Assembly: GCF_018137945.1 (NCBI RefSeq)
Contig: NZ_CP073089.1
Span: 1,488,001 to 1,552,000 of the forward strand
Length of the DNA stretch: 64,000 nt
Reading direction: 5' to 3'
DNA from: Brevibacterium sp. W7.2
GTDB taxonomy: Bacteria > Actinomycetota > Actinomycetes > Actinomycetales > Brevibacteriaceae
Positions 9,763-18,689 of the stretch are shown here, one piece after another. The translations under genes and the position numbers were made by a program. The notes below the pieces were generated by a model. The model was not told the DNA's origin, ran no database searches, and saw only the letters and a list, made by a program, of their open reading frames with translations. The number at the start of each line of letters is the position of its first letter. The first letter of the stretch is position 1.

Positions 9763-9802
9763 ACGGCCCGGCACCTGGAGGAGAGCCCAGGTCCCGGGCC
9801 GT
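9763..9802. terminator. Strong hairpin between convergent genes
   Basis: ACGGCCCGG-ACCTGG pairs with CCAGGT-CCGGGCCGT with one opposed mismatch. It lies between the ubiB-like gene and the convergent dehydrogenase and could terminate both. Confidence 0.75.
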
Positions 9803-9824
9803 GTCAGTTCCGCGGGAGTGGAGC

Positions 9825-10886
9825 CTATGCGCGCGGGTTGACGATGATTTTCACGTTCTCTTCGTTGTTGTTGATCAACTCGTCGAAGCCGCCGGTGATG
9901 AGCTCGTCGAGGCCGATGCGACCGGTGATGAAATCGGCGACCTTGATCTTGCCGCTCTGCACGAGCTCGATGGTCGCCGGGTGATCTCCTGCGTAGCCGA
10001 TCGTTCCCCGCAGATCGATCTCCTTGAGTACGAGCTTGGGCATGTCGACCTCTGGCTTGTGTCCCCAGATGGAGACGTTGACGACGACAGCACCAGGCCG
10101 GACGGCGTCGAGGATCGTATCAAGCACGACGGGCACTGAGGAGCATTCGAAGCCGACGTCCGCGCCGCGGCCCTCGGTGAGTTCGCGGACCTTGTCGGCG
10201 ACGTTGCCCTCCCGCGGATCGAGGACCGCGTCAGCCACGCCGGTGGATTCCGCCATCGACTTGCGAGCCTCGGAGAGTTCGGAGATGTAGACGGTGAGCC
10301 CGGTGGCTTTGAGTACGGCGGCAGTGAGGAGTCCGATGGGTCCGGCGCCGCCGACGATTGCGACCTGACCGGCCGTGGCACCCGAGCGTGAGACTGCGTG
10401 ATGGGCCACCGCGAGCGGTTCGATGAGAGCTGCCTCGTCGAGCGGGATATCCCCGATCGGGTGCACCCACCGGCGTTCGACGACGATCTTCTCCGCCAGA
10501 CCGCCGCCGCGGCCGCCGAGGCCGATGAAGTTCATGTTCTCCGACAGCTGGTAGCTCTGTCCCGGGCTGGTATCGACATCCTCGGCGATGATGTACGGTT
10601 CGACGACGACGTTCTCGCCGACCTTGAGATCGGTCACGCCTTCGCCGAGGGCGGTGATCGTGCCAGAGAATTCGTGTCCCATCGTCACCGGCGCCGATTC
10701 GTGCGAAATGGGGTGCGGGTGCCCTGCGGGCGGGATGAAGATCGGTCCTTCGAGGTATTCGTGCAGGTCCGTTCCGCAGATCCCGCACCAGGCGACGTCG
10801 ATAGCGACGGTCCCGGGGAGGAGCTCGGGCTCCGGAATGTCCTCGATCCGAATGTCTTTGCGGTCGTAATAGCGTGCAGCTTTCAC
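9825..10886 (-). CDS. 2,3-butanediol dehydrogenase, zinc-type (MDR family)
   Basis: An NAD(H)-linked medium-chain dehydrogenase of 353 residues, probably interconverting 2,3-butanediol and acetoin. The N-terminus KAARYYDRKDIRIEDI is typical of the butanediol dehydrogenase branch. Catalytic zinc ligands are visible as Cys37 in CGICGTDLHEY and His71-Glu72 in MGHEFSG. The cofactor loop is GGAGPIGLL and EPLAVAHHAV follows. The GTG start was chosen from the AGAAGGGA ribosome site and family N-termini; a longer frame runs to 11111 but reads as non-coding. Related sorbitol or threonine dehydrogenases are alternatives for the substrate. Confidence 0.88.
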   Translation of the reverse strand: MKAARYYDRKDIRIEDIPEPELLPGTVAIDVAWCGICGTDLHEYLEGPIFIPPAGHPHPISHESAPVTMGHEFSGTITALGEGVTDLKVGENVVVEPYIIAEDVDTSPGQSYQLSENMNFIGLGGRGGGLAEKIVVERRWVHPIGDIPLDEAALIEPLAVAHHAVSRSGATAGQVAIVGGAGPIGLLTAAVLKATGLTVYISELSEARKSMAESTGVADAVLDPREGNVADKVRELTEGRGADVGFECSSVPVVLDTILDAVRPGAVVVNVSIWGHKPEVDMPKLVLKEIDLRGTIGYAGDHPATIELVQSGKIKVADFITGRIGLDELITGGFDELINNNEENVKIIVNPRA

Positions 10887-11248
10887 GGTCAGTCCCTTCT
10901 GGTCGTCTAGCGATTCGATAACGGGATTATGCCTGTAGTCTAGCGGCGGATTCTGCGACACTGCCGGGAACGGGCCAGCTGACCTTGGGTGGAGGATCGA
11001 CCCCCTGAACTCCGCGAACCTCCGAACCGTGAGGGTCTGTTGCCATCCCGTTCGCCGAGGCGATTGCCGTGATGGGTGCCTGTCCGCGGTGAGGCGATCT
11101 CCTGCGCCCACGGACCGCCGCGAGATACTTTCATTCCAAATGTGGCGGGCGGCGGCATTGCCGCATCAGTCCTGGTTCCGGCACTGAGGCACCGGATAGC
11201 CTGGGACAGTTGAGAGCAGTCGCACTTCACGGTGGATGAAGGAGAGCC
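10887..11248. other. Intergenic region with a degenerate ubiB 3' fragment
   Basis: No complete gene is seen. The upstream part holds the promoter region of the butanediol dehydrogenase; the last 120 bases hold a decayed copy of the 3' end of the ubiB-like gene. Confidence 0.6.
11130..11215 (+). pseudogene. Degenerate 3'-end fragment of the ubiB-like gene
   Basis: In one frame the segment reads ASVLVPALRHRIAWDS followed by TGA. The intact gene ends [20 protein letters not shown] (9638-9697). The match covers the last membrane segment and C-terminus only. It sits directly upstream of the ankyrin gene and is more diverged than the longer remnant at 15889-16334. Confidence 0.65.
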
Positions 11249-12307
11249 ATGGCGAAGAAGCTTGTGACCTTGCCGAAGGACTTCCGCAATTTCGGAGAAT
11301 CGTACACACTCAGTGAACTGCAGGAGATCTTCGAGCGGCGATCAGTCGATGCCCGTGGTGGGTATGACAAGCAGACGGCGCTCGCCTTCAGCACCGTGGA
11401 CGTTGACGGCGTGCGCTGGTTGCTGGATCAGGGAGCCGATATCGCGGCGGCAAGCCGCTTCGGGAACTCGCCGCTGGTTACACGTGCCCGAGCCGGGGAC
11501 GCCGAGGTCGTCCGTGAACTGTTGGAACGGGGTGCCGATCCGATCCGCTCTGGAAGCACGCACACACCGCTGGCCGCGGCGGCCGAAAACCACCGCCTTG
11601 ACGTCGTGAGACTTCTCCTTGAGGCCGGCGCGATTTCGTCGCTTCACGAGGAGGACACCATGGGGTGGACCGCCCTCGACCATGCGGCCATTCGCTGCGA
11701 CCCCCTCAAGGTCGAACAGGGTCTGCCGGTCGTCGAGCTCCTCGTCGAGCACGGAGGAGAACTGAGCGAGGACGCGCGCCCCTACCTGTCGAAAGCGATG
11801 AAGGACCTTCGCCGCTTCGAAGCGGCCGGCAACGCGCGACCTGAGACCGTTGAGGCGATGATCGCACTGCTGGAGATGTTCGACATTGAGCTGCCCTCGC
11901 GCCCGCGCTCGCTCGCTGGAGGCGAGCCGATCACTGTGACTGCGACCGGGTGGAAGAAGCAGTTCTCGGAGCTCTGGGACATGCTTGTGCCGGGAAACGG
12001 TCCAGCGGAGAGCGTGCAGGGCGAAGTCATTCGCATCGCGGGTTGCGTCGGCTACGAGTTGCTCAACAACGGCGGAGCGAACTGGGATGGCGATTTCGAC
12101 GCGATGGCACAGGCGTACGCGCGATATGTGCGCACCGGTGAGCCGCTGACAGGACAGGCTCTGCGGGATGTGGACCGGGCGATCAAAGGGGTCGGCGGCG
12201 GTCGATACGATCCGGCGGCCGTCGATGTGCTCACTGAAGCAGCAGTGTCGTGGGTGCTCCAGAACCCGGAGCGGACTGGGCTGGACATGCCTGACTACAC
12301 GCGGTGA
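11249..12307 (+). CDS. Ankyrin-repeat protein with a C-terminal unknown domain
   Basis: 352 residues. About four ankyrin repeats (residues 38-175) are marked by VRWLLDQGADI, VVRELLERGADP, VVRLLLEAGA and VVELLVEHGGEL. The C-terminal part (about 240-320) reads ELWDMLVPGNGPAESVQGEV ... GGANWDGDFDAM, a pattern I associate with small immunity-like or SUKH-neighbour domains, but the family is not certain. There is no signal peptide, so it is probably cytosolic. Ribosome site GAAGGAGA precedes the ATG. A hairpin with a T-rich tail follows at 12449. It starts the accessory block next to three tandem paralogs. Confidence 0.85.
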   Translation: MAKKLVTLPKDFRNFGESYTLSELQEIFERRSVDARGGYDKQTALAFSTVDVDGVRWLLDQGADIAAASRFGNSPLVTRARAGDAEVVRELLERGADPIRSGSTHTPLAAAAENHRLDVVRLLLEAGAISSLHEEDTMGWTALDHAAIRCDPLKVEQGLPVVELLVEHGGELSEDARPYLSKAMKDLRRFEAAGNARPETVEAMIALLEMFDIELPSRPRSLAGGEPITVTATGWKKQFSELWDMLVPGNGPAESVQGEVIRIAGCVGYELLNNGGANWDGDFDAMAQAYARYVRTGEPLTGQALRDVDRAIKGVGGGRYDPAAVDVLTEAAVSWVLQNPERTGLDMPDYTR

Positions 12308-12638
12308 TGACGTGGTGAGTTTGGAAATGCAGTAGTCCTAGTTGATTGCTGACGGTGAGCTTGCCGTGGTGTCTTGCCACGATCTGGACCGCGGATACCC
12401 CGGACATGATGGGACTATTTTTCAATCGCAGCCTCGTGCACTCATCCTGGGGACTCGATTAGTCCCCAACTTTTATCTTTCGGCCTGCTGACCTGCAATA
12501 ACGCCGACGAGATCCTCGCTACCTACCTAAATGAAGCACGTCAGGTTCGCCCCTAAGAAGATCCTGTGTCATGGGCGAACGTTAGCCTCAAAACGACACA
12601 CCCGAGTACCCGGATGTCAGCGTGATGAGGGAGCCGAT
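12308..12638. other. Intergenic region before the tandem paralogs
   Basis: No gene is seen. It contains the terminator-like hairpin at 12449-12480 and an inverted repeat GTTCGCCC (12545-12552) / GGGCGAAC (12573-12580) that may lie in the promoter or leader of the following gene. Confidence 0.5.
12449..12480 (+). terminator. Rho-independent terminator after the ankyrin gene
   Basis: GGGGACT - CGATT - AGTCCCC forms a perfect 7-bp stem followed by AACTTTTATCTTT. Confidence 0.7.
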
Positions 12639-13442
12639 ATGGGCGCGGATGGCAATGAGTATTTTCTCGAGCTTTCGAGACTCAGTCACGCGCTCAGCGA
12701 GGTGGACGATCGACTCGCCGCGATGGAACGAGAGCAACCAGAAAGTGGTTGCTGCAGCGTTCATACCTGGGGAACCGAAGACAATGTGGAGTCGTGTAAC
12801 CCGGCAAGCTTAAGCGTGAACCCCTCAGAGGGCGATTTGATCCGCACTTCGATGAATACGTTTCGCGATTCACTGGTGTCGAACTTCCGAGACATCTATT
12901 TCAAATACGCGAACAGTGAGTTGGAGAGGTTGTGCGAAATCCACGAAGATTCTCCGCTTGGTGGTTTAGCTGACCAGTGCGCGTTTGCCGTAACTTCGCT
13001 TCTTGATTCGATCGCCAGGCAGTATGAAGCACAAGTGGAAATCAAGAACTCAACAGTGCAGCGGCTTCTGGAATTCTCGGATGATCTCAACTTTCCAGTC
13101 CAGGCTAAAGGGGGTCTCCAGCCTCAATCCGGCATAGGTGCAGTTCTACTTTCTGAGGGACCTGACAAACCGAACAACGGCATTCGTGTGGGCGACCGAG
13201 AGATCAAGGCTGCTGATGAGAAAGTGGTCAACACGGAGTTCATCACGAGAATTGCCAAGGAATCGAAGAAACTCGTCGAAGAAATATCTTTGTCTCAAAG
13301 TGCGCGCGCTATGGAGCGGGAGATCTTTTCAATCGACGAACACCAAGAATATTTGTATCAAGAGTCGATTCGGCCTTACATCGTCAACCCTGACGATAAC
13401 CCTGATGGAGACAAAACTAATGACTGCACGCCGGATAGTTGA
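12639..13442 (+). CDS. Tandem paralog 1: coiled-coil protein of unknown function
   Basis: 267 residues from the ATG preceded by GAGGGAG. The frame extends upstream to 12531 but without a ribosome site. Family not recognised. Residues 8-32 form a coiled coil (LSRLSHALSEVDDRLAAMERE). A long helical part follows with SELERLCEIHEDSPLGGLAD and STVQRLLEFSDDL. The signature NGIRVGDREI lies near residue 180 and a second helix reaches about 235. The acidic, Asp/Asn-rich tail is unique to this copy. The next two genes share the layout and the signature at almost the same position. No membrane segment or signal peptide. Codon use is less GC-biased than in core genes. Confidence 0.78.
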   Translation: MGADGNEYFLELSRLSHALSEVDDRLAAMEREQPESGCCSVHTWGTEDNVESCNPASLSVNPSEGDLIRTSMNTFRDSLVSNFRDIYFKYANSELERLCEIHEDSPLGGLADQCAFAVTSLLDSIARQYEAQVEIKNSTVQRLLEFSDDLNFPVQAKGGLQPQSGIGAVLLSEGPDKPNNGIRVGDREIKAADEKVVNTEFITRIAKESKKLVEEISLSQSARAMEREIFSIDEHQEYLYQESIRPYIVNPDDNPDGDKTNDCTPDS

Positions 13443-13494
13443 ATAGTTATGCCAATCTGTCGGAATTTGTGTAAGAACCAGGAGGGGTGAACCT

Positions 13495-14205
13495 ATGGCT
13501 GAGGAGTCGTTGTTTGATAGAGCTGATAGGTTGAGAACCTACATTAAACGGCTGAAGTCCGAAGAGCGCTTGTTGGCCGCCCAGATTCCTGCCTTGCGAC
13601 AGATGGACTTCGAAGATGATCACGTATGCGGTGGCGCTTGGTCGAGTGCCCACGCTGAGGCTGCCGGGCAGGAGCGTCTGAACGAACTCAGATATCTGGT
13701 GTGGGAAACAGCAGTTGAGTTGGAATCTGTCTTTCTCGAACTTGCAGAAGGGGAGATCGAGCGCCTTGCGACGTTCGCCGAGTCGACTCCCGCGGGCAAC
13801 CTCGGCACTGCGTGTTCGGCAGCTAGAAACGCGATCATTGCCCGGTTCGCCGACGCCCACGCGGGGCTCATGAATAAGAACAACAACGTAGCGCACCTGT
13901 TGACGCACTTCTCAAATCAGCTGGAACTCAATGATCTGCGAGAGGCAACACCGTTCTCGTCAGACAGCGGTAATGTGACCGTGCTGCGAGACGAAACGCA
14001 AACCAGAGTTTACGGGGTGCGGGTCAACGACCGAGAAGTGCGATTCGTCGACATCGACGAGGGCATGGACACCTTCCGAACGACTGTGATCGCAGCGATC
14101 GAGGAGTGGCAAAAGAAGCGACTCGCACGGGTCGAACGCCGAGCAGAACTCAGGGCACAGATGGAGCGTCCGCCTTCGGCGACGAGTGACACGGCTCATC
14201 CATAG
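13495..14205 (+). CDS. Tandem paralog 2: coiled-coil protein of unknown function
   Basis: 236 residues; GGAGGGGTG stands before the ATG and the gene starts 52 bases after paralog 1. The N-terminal coiled coil (residues 5-37) is followed by ELAEGEIERLATFAESTPAG, which lines up with SELERLCEIHEDSPLGG in paralog 1, then NNNVAHLLTHFSNQL and the signature YGVRVNDREV near residue 174. The C-terminus is a basic helix (EEWQKKRLARVERRAEL). Identity with paralog 1 is low, so duplication is old or the copies diversified. Function unknown. Confidence 0.78.
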   Translation: MAEESLFDRADRLRTYIKRLKSEERLLAAQIPALRQMDFEDDHVCGGAWSSAHAEAAGQERLNELRYLVWETAVELESVFLELAEGEIERLATFAESTPAGNLGTACSAARNAIIARFADAHAGLMNKNNNVAHLLTHFSNQLELNDLREATPFSSDSGNVTVLRDETQTRVYGVRVNDREVRFVDIDEGMDTFRTTVIAAIEEWQKKRLARVERRAELRAQMERPPSATSDTAHP

Positions 14206-14398
14206 GGCGCACGCGCATTGTTCCTGCCAGTCCAAGCATTTCTCTCGTTGTCTGTGAGAAGCAGTTCGACTTGTGTCGATCAGGGCTGAAGACGAGAACT
14301 TCCGTTCCGCCGAGGAATCTCGTGTCAGGACCGCGGTCTAAGGTCGTGATCGAACAGCTGGCGAAGCGAGTGCGATGCCGTCGATGATAGGAGGACCA

Positions 14399-15097
14399 GT
14401 GAATGTAGACAGGGTGCGCCTGGTGGCATCAAATCTCCACCGAGAGCTCATGGACGATGCACGCGCGCTCGACGATTTGGAGCACCTCAGATCTGTTCGT
14501 GATGCGATAGAGCGTATGTCCCCCGAAATTTCAACACTCGCTGACGACCTTGATGCCGTTGAACTCGACCTCACAGATCTCGAACACAGGGAGAACTACT
14601 TCCGTAAGTCGATGCAGTACAAACGCGAGCGACTCGTTCCCGTCTTTCGCCAATTGGCGGTTCACTACTTCGACGTCCTGGAAGCGGACGCGGGAACTCC
14701 TATTGAGAAGGGCTTCATTGATGCGTTGGACGCGCTCACCCAGCTCTACGTGCGACGGGCGTTCGATCGTGCAGTTCGAAACAACGAGCTCGTAACTGAA
14801 CTTCTGACCATCTCCGAAGGTTTGCCTGCGAATGACACAGAGCAGGACGCGTTAGCATATCCTGCCGAAGCGACACGGTTCGGCCCCAATCGCAACGGCA
14901 AATACACTGGAATCAAGGTCAGGAAGCGTGAAGCTCACCTGTCTGATATTGAGAAGGAGCTCTCGTCGATGTTGATTGCTGCTCAGGAAGCCATTGCAAG
15001 AGCTGGCACTCGTATGCTGAGTGATCTCGTCGACGGGGAGCAAATGGTTTCCGAGGTAACTCTTGACCCAACTCCATACTTCCTTCCCGGCGAGTGA
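14399..15097 (+). CDS. Tandem paralog 3: coiled-coil protein of unknown function
   Basis: About 232 residues. Start is uncertain: GTG at 14399 has AGGAGG four bases upstream, while an in-frame ATG at 14375 has no site. Residues 10-60 are a coiled coil. VLEADAGTPIEKGFIDALDA matches the middle block of paralogs 1 and 2, and NELVTELLTISEGL matches their LL block. The signature TGIKVRKREA lies near residue 170 and is followed by a helix ending in TRMLSDL. Gaps of 52 and 193 bases separate the three genes, which could form one transcript. Confidence 0.77.
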   Translation: MNVDRVRLVASNLHRELMDDARALDDLEHLRSVRDAIERMSPEISTLADDLDAVELDLTDLEHRENYFRKSMQYKRERLVPVFRQLAVHYFDVLEADAGTPIEKGFIDALDALTQLYVRRAFDRAVRNNELVTELLTISEGLPANDTEQDALAYPAEATRFGPNRNGKYTGIKVRKREAHLSDIEKELSSMLIAAQEAIARAGTRMLSDLVDGEQMVSEVTLDPTPYFLPGE

Positions 15098-15181
15098 CAG
15101 CACGCGGCGAGTCACATCATCGGTAGAGTATCGATTGGCCACGACGGAAGAATTCGACAATGATCATGACAGGTGGACGGA

Positions 15182-15820
15182 ATGGGAATCCTCGACGCGG
15201 TGCACGGAATCACCGAAACTGATGCTGCAGATCTGCTCAGGGAGTACTACGCAAAAGGTGCTTACACCGGGGCGCATTTCGAGTCGATCGGTGCCGAACC
15301 GGGTAAAGAGAACGTCATCACCGCAGCTGACTTGTATTCAGTCTCGACCTTGAGTGTCAACGTCCCGGCGAAGGCTGGAATCGCCATCCTTGGACAAGAC
15401 GCAGCGACGTTCACAGGGTTGCTCGACCAGATCCCGAACGTAGGCATTGGATCTCTTTCCGAAGCAGACTTCGAGCGGCATCTGGGAACCGAGTCGAAGG
15501 CACTGGAGTTGTGGGACCTGCTTCGACGCAATCTGCCAGGTCAACGCCGGTGGGGAATCGGGCCGACGACAACCAGCAAGATCATGGCTCGTAAACGACC
15601 GGCGCTCATTCCGATCGAGGATTCAGTAGTGAACCGCGTAATCGGACTGGGACGAGGCGACTCGTGGCGGTTGTGGTGGGAGGCGTTCAACGCTGAAAGT
15701 GATTACCTCGAGGAACGCGCGACCGTGCTGCGGACTGAGATCGGTCGGCCGGATCTGTCGACTCTCCGTGTGTTCGACGTGATGCTGTGGATGTGGGGTA
15801 AGGCCAACCCGGAGGCCTGA
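15182..15820 (+). CDS. DUF6308-type protein
   Basis: 212 residues; AGGTGG lies five bases before the ATG. The sequence looks like the DUF6308 family of actinobacteria, with unknown function: an N-terminal AADLYSVSTLSVNVPAKAG segment, then RRWGIGPTTTSKIMARKRP and LIPIEDSVVNRVIGLG, a layout reminiscent of helix-hairpin-helix DNA glycosylase folds, and a C-terminal LRVFDVMLWMWGK. The family name is from memory. It closes the block of ankyrin protein and three paralogs and lies right before the long ubiB 3' remnant. Confidence 0.78.
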   Translation: MGILDAVHGITETDAADLLREYYAKGAYTGAHFESIGAEPGKENVITAADLYSVSTLSVNVPAKAGIAILGQDAATFTGLLDQIPNVGIGSLSEADFERHLGTESKALELWDLLRRNLPGQRRWGIGPTTTSKIMARKRPALIPIEDSVVNRVIGLGRGDSWRLWWEAFNAESDYLEERATVLRTEIGRPDLSTLRVFDVMLWMWGKANPEA

Positions 15821-15888
15821 GCCGGCGACCTGTCGATACTGAGAATTCGGGCTTTCCGAAACGGTAAACCCGATCCCAATAGCCTGAC

Positions 15889-16334
15889 TTGCGGCTCAAC
15901 CTGCTCACCATGGTGACGCAGAACGGGAAGGACCTGCTCCGGCAGGTCGGGGGTCTGGGAATCGACCGGCAGGAGATCACCCTCTACTTCGCGGCGACGT
16001 TGCCGCAGATGGCGGAGCTGCCGGCCCAGGTCGCCCGCATCGCTGGCCACCTCCAGGACGGCACTCTGGATGTCGGCACGAGCGAGTTGAACATCGCGAT
16101 GATCAAGAACCTGCTCAAGTCCACGGTCGAGCAGTTCATTCAGGTGATCGTCTCCACGGCGCTCATCCTCGGCGGAGTGATCCTCATGGCCGCCGATTTC
16201 GGACCCCAGTTGGCGCCGGAGCTCAAGCTCTTCACGTACTTCGGGGCGTGGGTGCTCCTGGCCGGCAGTGTCTTGGCCGCGCTCGTGTTGGCGCCGGCGC
16301 TGCGGCAGCGGATGGCCTGAGACTCGTTGGGGTA
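15889..16334 (+). pseudogene. Truncated duplicate of the 3' third of the ubiB-like gene
   Basis: Codons from 15889 read LNLLTMVTQNGKDLLRQV and continue for about 145 codons in near-identity with the C-terminus of the intact gene (9257-9697), including the two membrane segments. The Trp codon of MAWDSLG has become TGA (16318-16320), yet the following bases still encode DSLG and the original TAG stop, so homology runs to about 16334. No kinase domain is present and no ribosome site is seen. It marks one edge of the ankyrin/paralog block. Confidence 0.88.
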
Positions 16335-16336
16335 GG

Positions 16337-16907
16337 GTCTCTTTCCGGTGAGCCAAGCTATTCAACATTCGGTGCGCTACCGCTTCACTGAAGCGCCGTG
16401 CTTAGTCGCCGCCGCTCGGGCAACCAGAGCTTGCGTGAAGTCACACGTTTTCGTGTCAATCTCTGAGACCGGTATTGTCTCAGTTCCAGAGCATGGAAGT
16501 CGATTCATGCTCGAAGGTAGTCGGTGGACAACAAGAATGCGCGTTCGGCTACTGTTGACTCCGGCACTGACTTTGGACTTCAACTTGAGGATTGAGGGCA
16601 TGATGCACGACGGGCACGCGGTGGAGTTCCGTACAGGGATTCCGTCTGGGAGTAAGAAGTAGACGGTCATGGTGAATGAGCGGGTTGCCAGAGGCTCGGT
16701 TAGGCACGGTGCTACTCGTTCGACGACTACGACGTCGTCGATGAGCCCATTGCCGCGGCGATATCGAGGGCATCGAGGGCGAACAGGAGGCCAACTGCAG
16801 GTTGGTTGAGCTCGCCAGCCTTGTGGGCTGAACGCGATCCATTTGATTGCCAGGTCGGTGACATCGTCGACGTCATACTCGCTAGTGGACTGAAAGAAGA
16901 AAAACGG
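16337..16907. other. Gap upstream of the type I system with an unexplained reading-frame end
   Basis: No confident gene. A + frame ending at 16662 terminates in AVEFRTGIPSGSKK and a stop. A similar ending, FVEFRSGLTSGGKK, occurs at 23714-23758 after the restriction genes. The two may be remnants of one gene type. The final 100 bases before 16908 must hold the hsdM promoter, but no clear -35/-10 pair stands out. Confidence 0.4.
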
Positions 16908-18689
16908 ATGAGTCAACTTGGGGCATTTATCTGGGGCACCGCCGACGTGTTGCGAGGCCCGTACAAGGCTAGCCAGTACGGCAACGTCGTCCTGCCCATG
17001 ACGATCCTGCGCCGTCTCGACTGCGTTCTCGCAGAACACCAAGCAATCATCGAACCGTTGGTGGAGCGCTTCGGGAACAATCCTGAACTGCTGTCCGCGC
17101 AGGTCCGGCGCGCTACCGGCCTGCCCTTCTACAACACCAGTCCCTGGACACTGAAGACCCTGCTCGGGGATTCGAAAGGGCTCGAGGCAAACCTGAAACA
17201 GTACGTCAATGGGTTCTCCGACAACATGGACGTCTTCGAGCGTTTCAAGCTTGCCGACGAGATCAGCACGATGGCCGAAAAGAACATTCTGTACATCGTT
17301 GTGGAACGCTTCGCCAACATCGACTTGCACCCCAAGACGGTCACCAACGCCGAGATGGGTGACCTCTACGAGTACCTCATCCGCACCTTCAACGAATCCT
17401 CCAACGAGGCGCCCGGCGAGCACTTCACCCCACGTGATGCCATCCGCCTCCTTGTGGACCTTGTCTTCGAAGGTGACGACGAGGCGCTGAGCACTCCGGG
17501 CGCTATCCGGTCGATCTATGACCCTACGGTCGGCACAGGTGGGATGCTCTCCATCGCAGAAGAGCACCTGATCGGCAGCTCCGACAAGTCCGGACTGAAC
17601 CCGCAAGCGCAACTGCGACTCTATGGACAGGAGTGGAACGACCACTCCTACGCCGTGTGCAAGTCCGACCTGCTCATCAAGGGGTACGACTCCAGCAATA
17701 TCCAGCTCGGTGACACCCTTGCCGACGACAAGTTCGCTGGCCAGACGTTTGACTACTGCATGTCGAACCCACCGTACGGCGACGACTGGAAAGCCAGCCA
17801 ATCCGCCGTCATAGACGACCTTAAAGACCTCGGCAACGCATCCCGCTTCTACGCTGGCGGTGACAAGCCTAAGCAGAACGTGCCCGCCGTCAGCGACGGA
17901 CAGATGCTGTTTCTACAACACGTAGTGAGCAAGCTCCGCCCCAAGATCAAGGGTGGTGGCCGTGGCGGCATCGTCATGAACGGCTCCCCCCTGTTCAACG
18001 GAGGCGCAGAGTCCGGCCCGTCAAACATCCGCAAGTGGCTCCTCGAGCACGACCTCATCGACGCGATCGTGGCGCTGCCGACTGACATGTTCTACAACAC
18101 CGGTATCGCGACCTACATCTGGATCGTGGATAACAACAAGCCCGAAGAGCGCCAAGGCAAAGTGCAGCTGATCGACGGCACCGAGTTCTATGCCAAAATG
18201 CGCAAGAAGCTCGGCGACAAGGGCCGTGAACTCACCAAAGGCAACCGCGCCACGATCGTGCAGCTCTACGCCGACTATGTCGAGACCGCGCACTGCAAGA
18301 TCGTCCCGATCGAAGAGTTCGCTTACTGGAGCATCGCCGTGGAGCGCCCTCAACGCGGCGACGACGGCGGGGTCATCACGAACGCCCGAGGCAAGAAGCA
18401 GCCCGACGCGCGCCTGCGCGACACCGAACGGGTCCCGTTCACCTATAACGGCAATACCCACACGGATGAGGGTCGCAAGGACACCATCAAGGCCTACTTC
18501 GATACCGAGGTCAAACCCTATGTACCCGACGCCTGGGTGGATGAGAAGAAAACCAAGATAGGTTACGAGATCCCCTTCACCCGCCACTTCTACCGCTACC
18601 AGCCACCACGCCCACTTGAGGAGATTGATAAAGAGCTCCACCAGGTCACCAGCGAGATTCTTGAGCTATTGAACGAGGTGACGGAGTGA
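16908..18689 (+). CDS. hsdM: Type I restriction-modification system, DNA methyltransferase subunit
   Basis: 593 residues. Transfers methyl groups from S-adenosylmethionine to adenine in the target half-sites chosen by HsdS. An N-terminal HsdM_N helical domain (SQLGAFIWGTADVLRG, YGNVVLPMTILRRLD) is followed by the N6-adenine methylase: motif I DPTVGTGGML near residue 205 and motif IV NPPYG near 287. ATG 16908 was chosen because family proteins begin close to this point; a frame open from 16806 adds 34 unlike residues. The stop overlaps the hsdS start, so the subunits are co-translated. All catalytic motifs are intact. Confidence 0.96.
   Translation: MSQLGAFIWGTADVLRGPYKASQYGNVVLPMTILRRLDCVLAEHQAIIEPLVERFGNNPELLSAQVRRATGLPFYNTSPWTLKTLLGDSKGLEANLKQYVNGFSDNMDVFERFKLADEISTMAEKNILYIVVERFANIDLHPKTVTNAEMGDLYEYLIRTFNESSNEAPGEHFTPRDAIRLLVDLVFEGDDEALSTPGAIRSIYDPTVGTGGMLSIAEEHLIGSSDKSGLNPQAQLRLYGQEWNDHSYAVCKSDLLIKGYDSSNIQLGDTLADDKFAGQTFDYCMSNPPYGDDWKASQSAVIDDLKDLGNASRFYAGGDKPKQNVPAVSDGQMLFLQHVVSKLRPKIKGGGRGGIVMNGSPLFNGGAESGPSNIRKWLLEHDLIDAIVALPTDMFYNTGIATYIWIVDNNKPEERQGKVQLIDGTEFYAKMRKKLGDKGRELTKGNRATIVQLYADYVETAHCKIVPIEEFAYWSIAVERPQRGDDGGVITNARGKKQPDARLRDTERVPFTYNGNTHTDEGRKDTIKAYFDTEVKPYVPDAWVDEKKTKIGYEIPFTRHFYRYQPPRPLEEIDKELHQVTSEILELLNEVTE

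Noticed and set aside
16377..17801. A 474-codon minus-strand frame across hsdM and its upstream region
   Set aside because: It is opposite a conserved methyltransferase with intact motifs and has no recognisable protein features.
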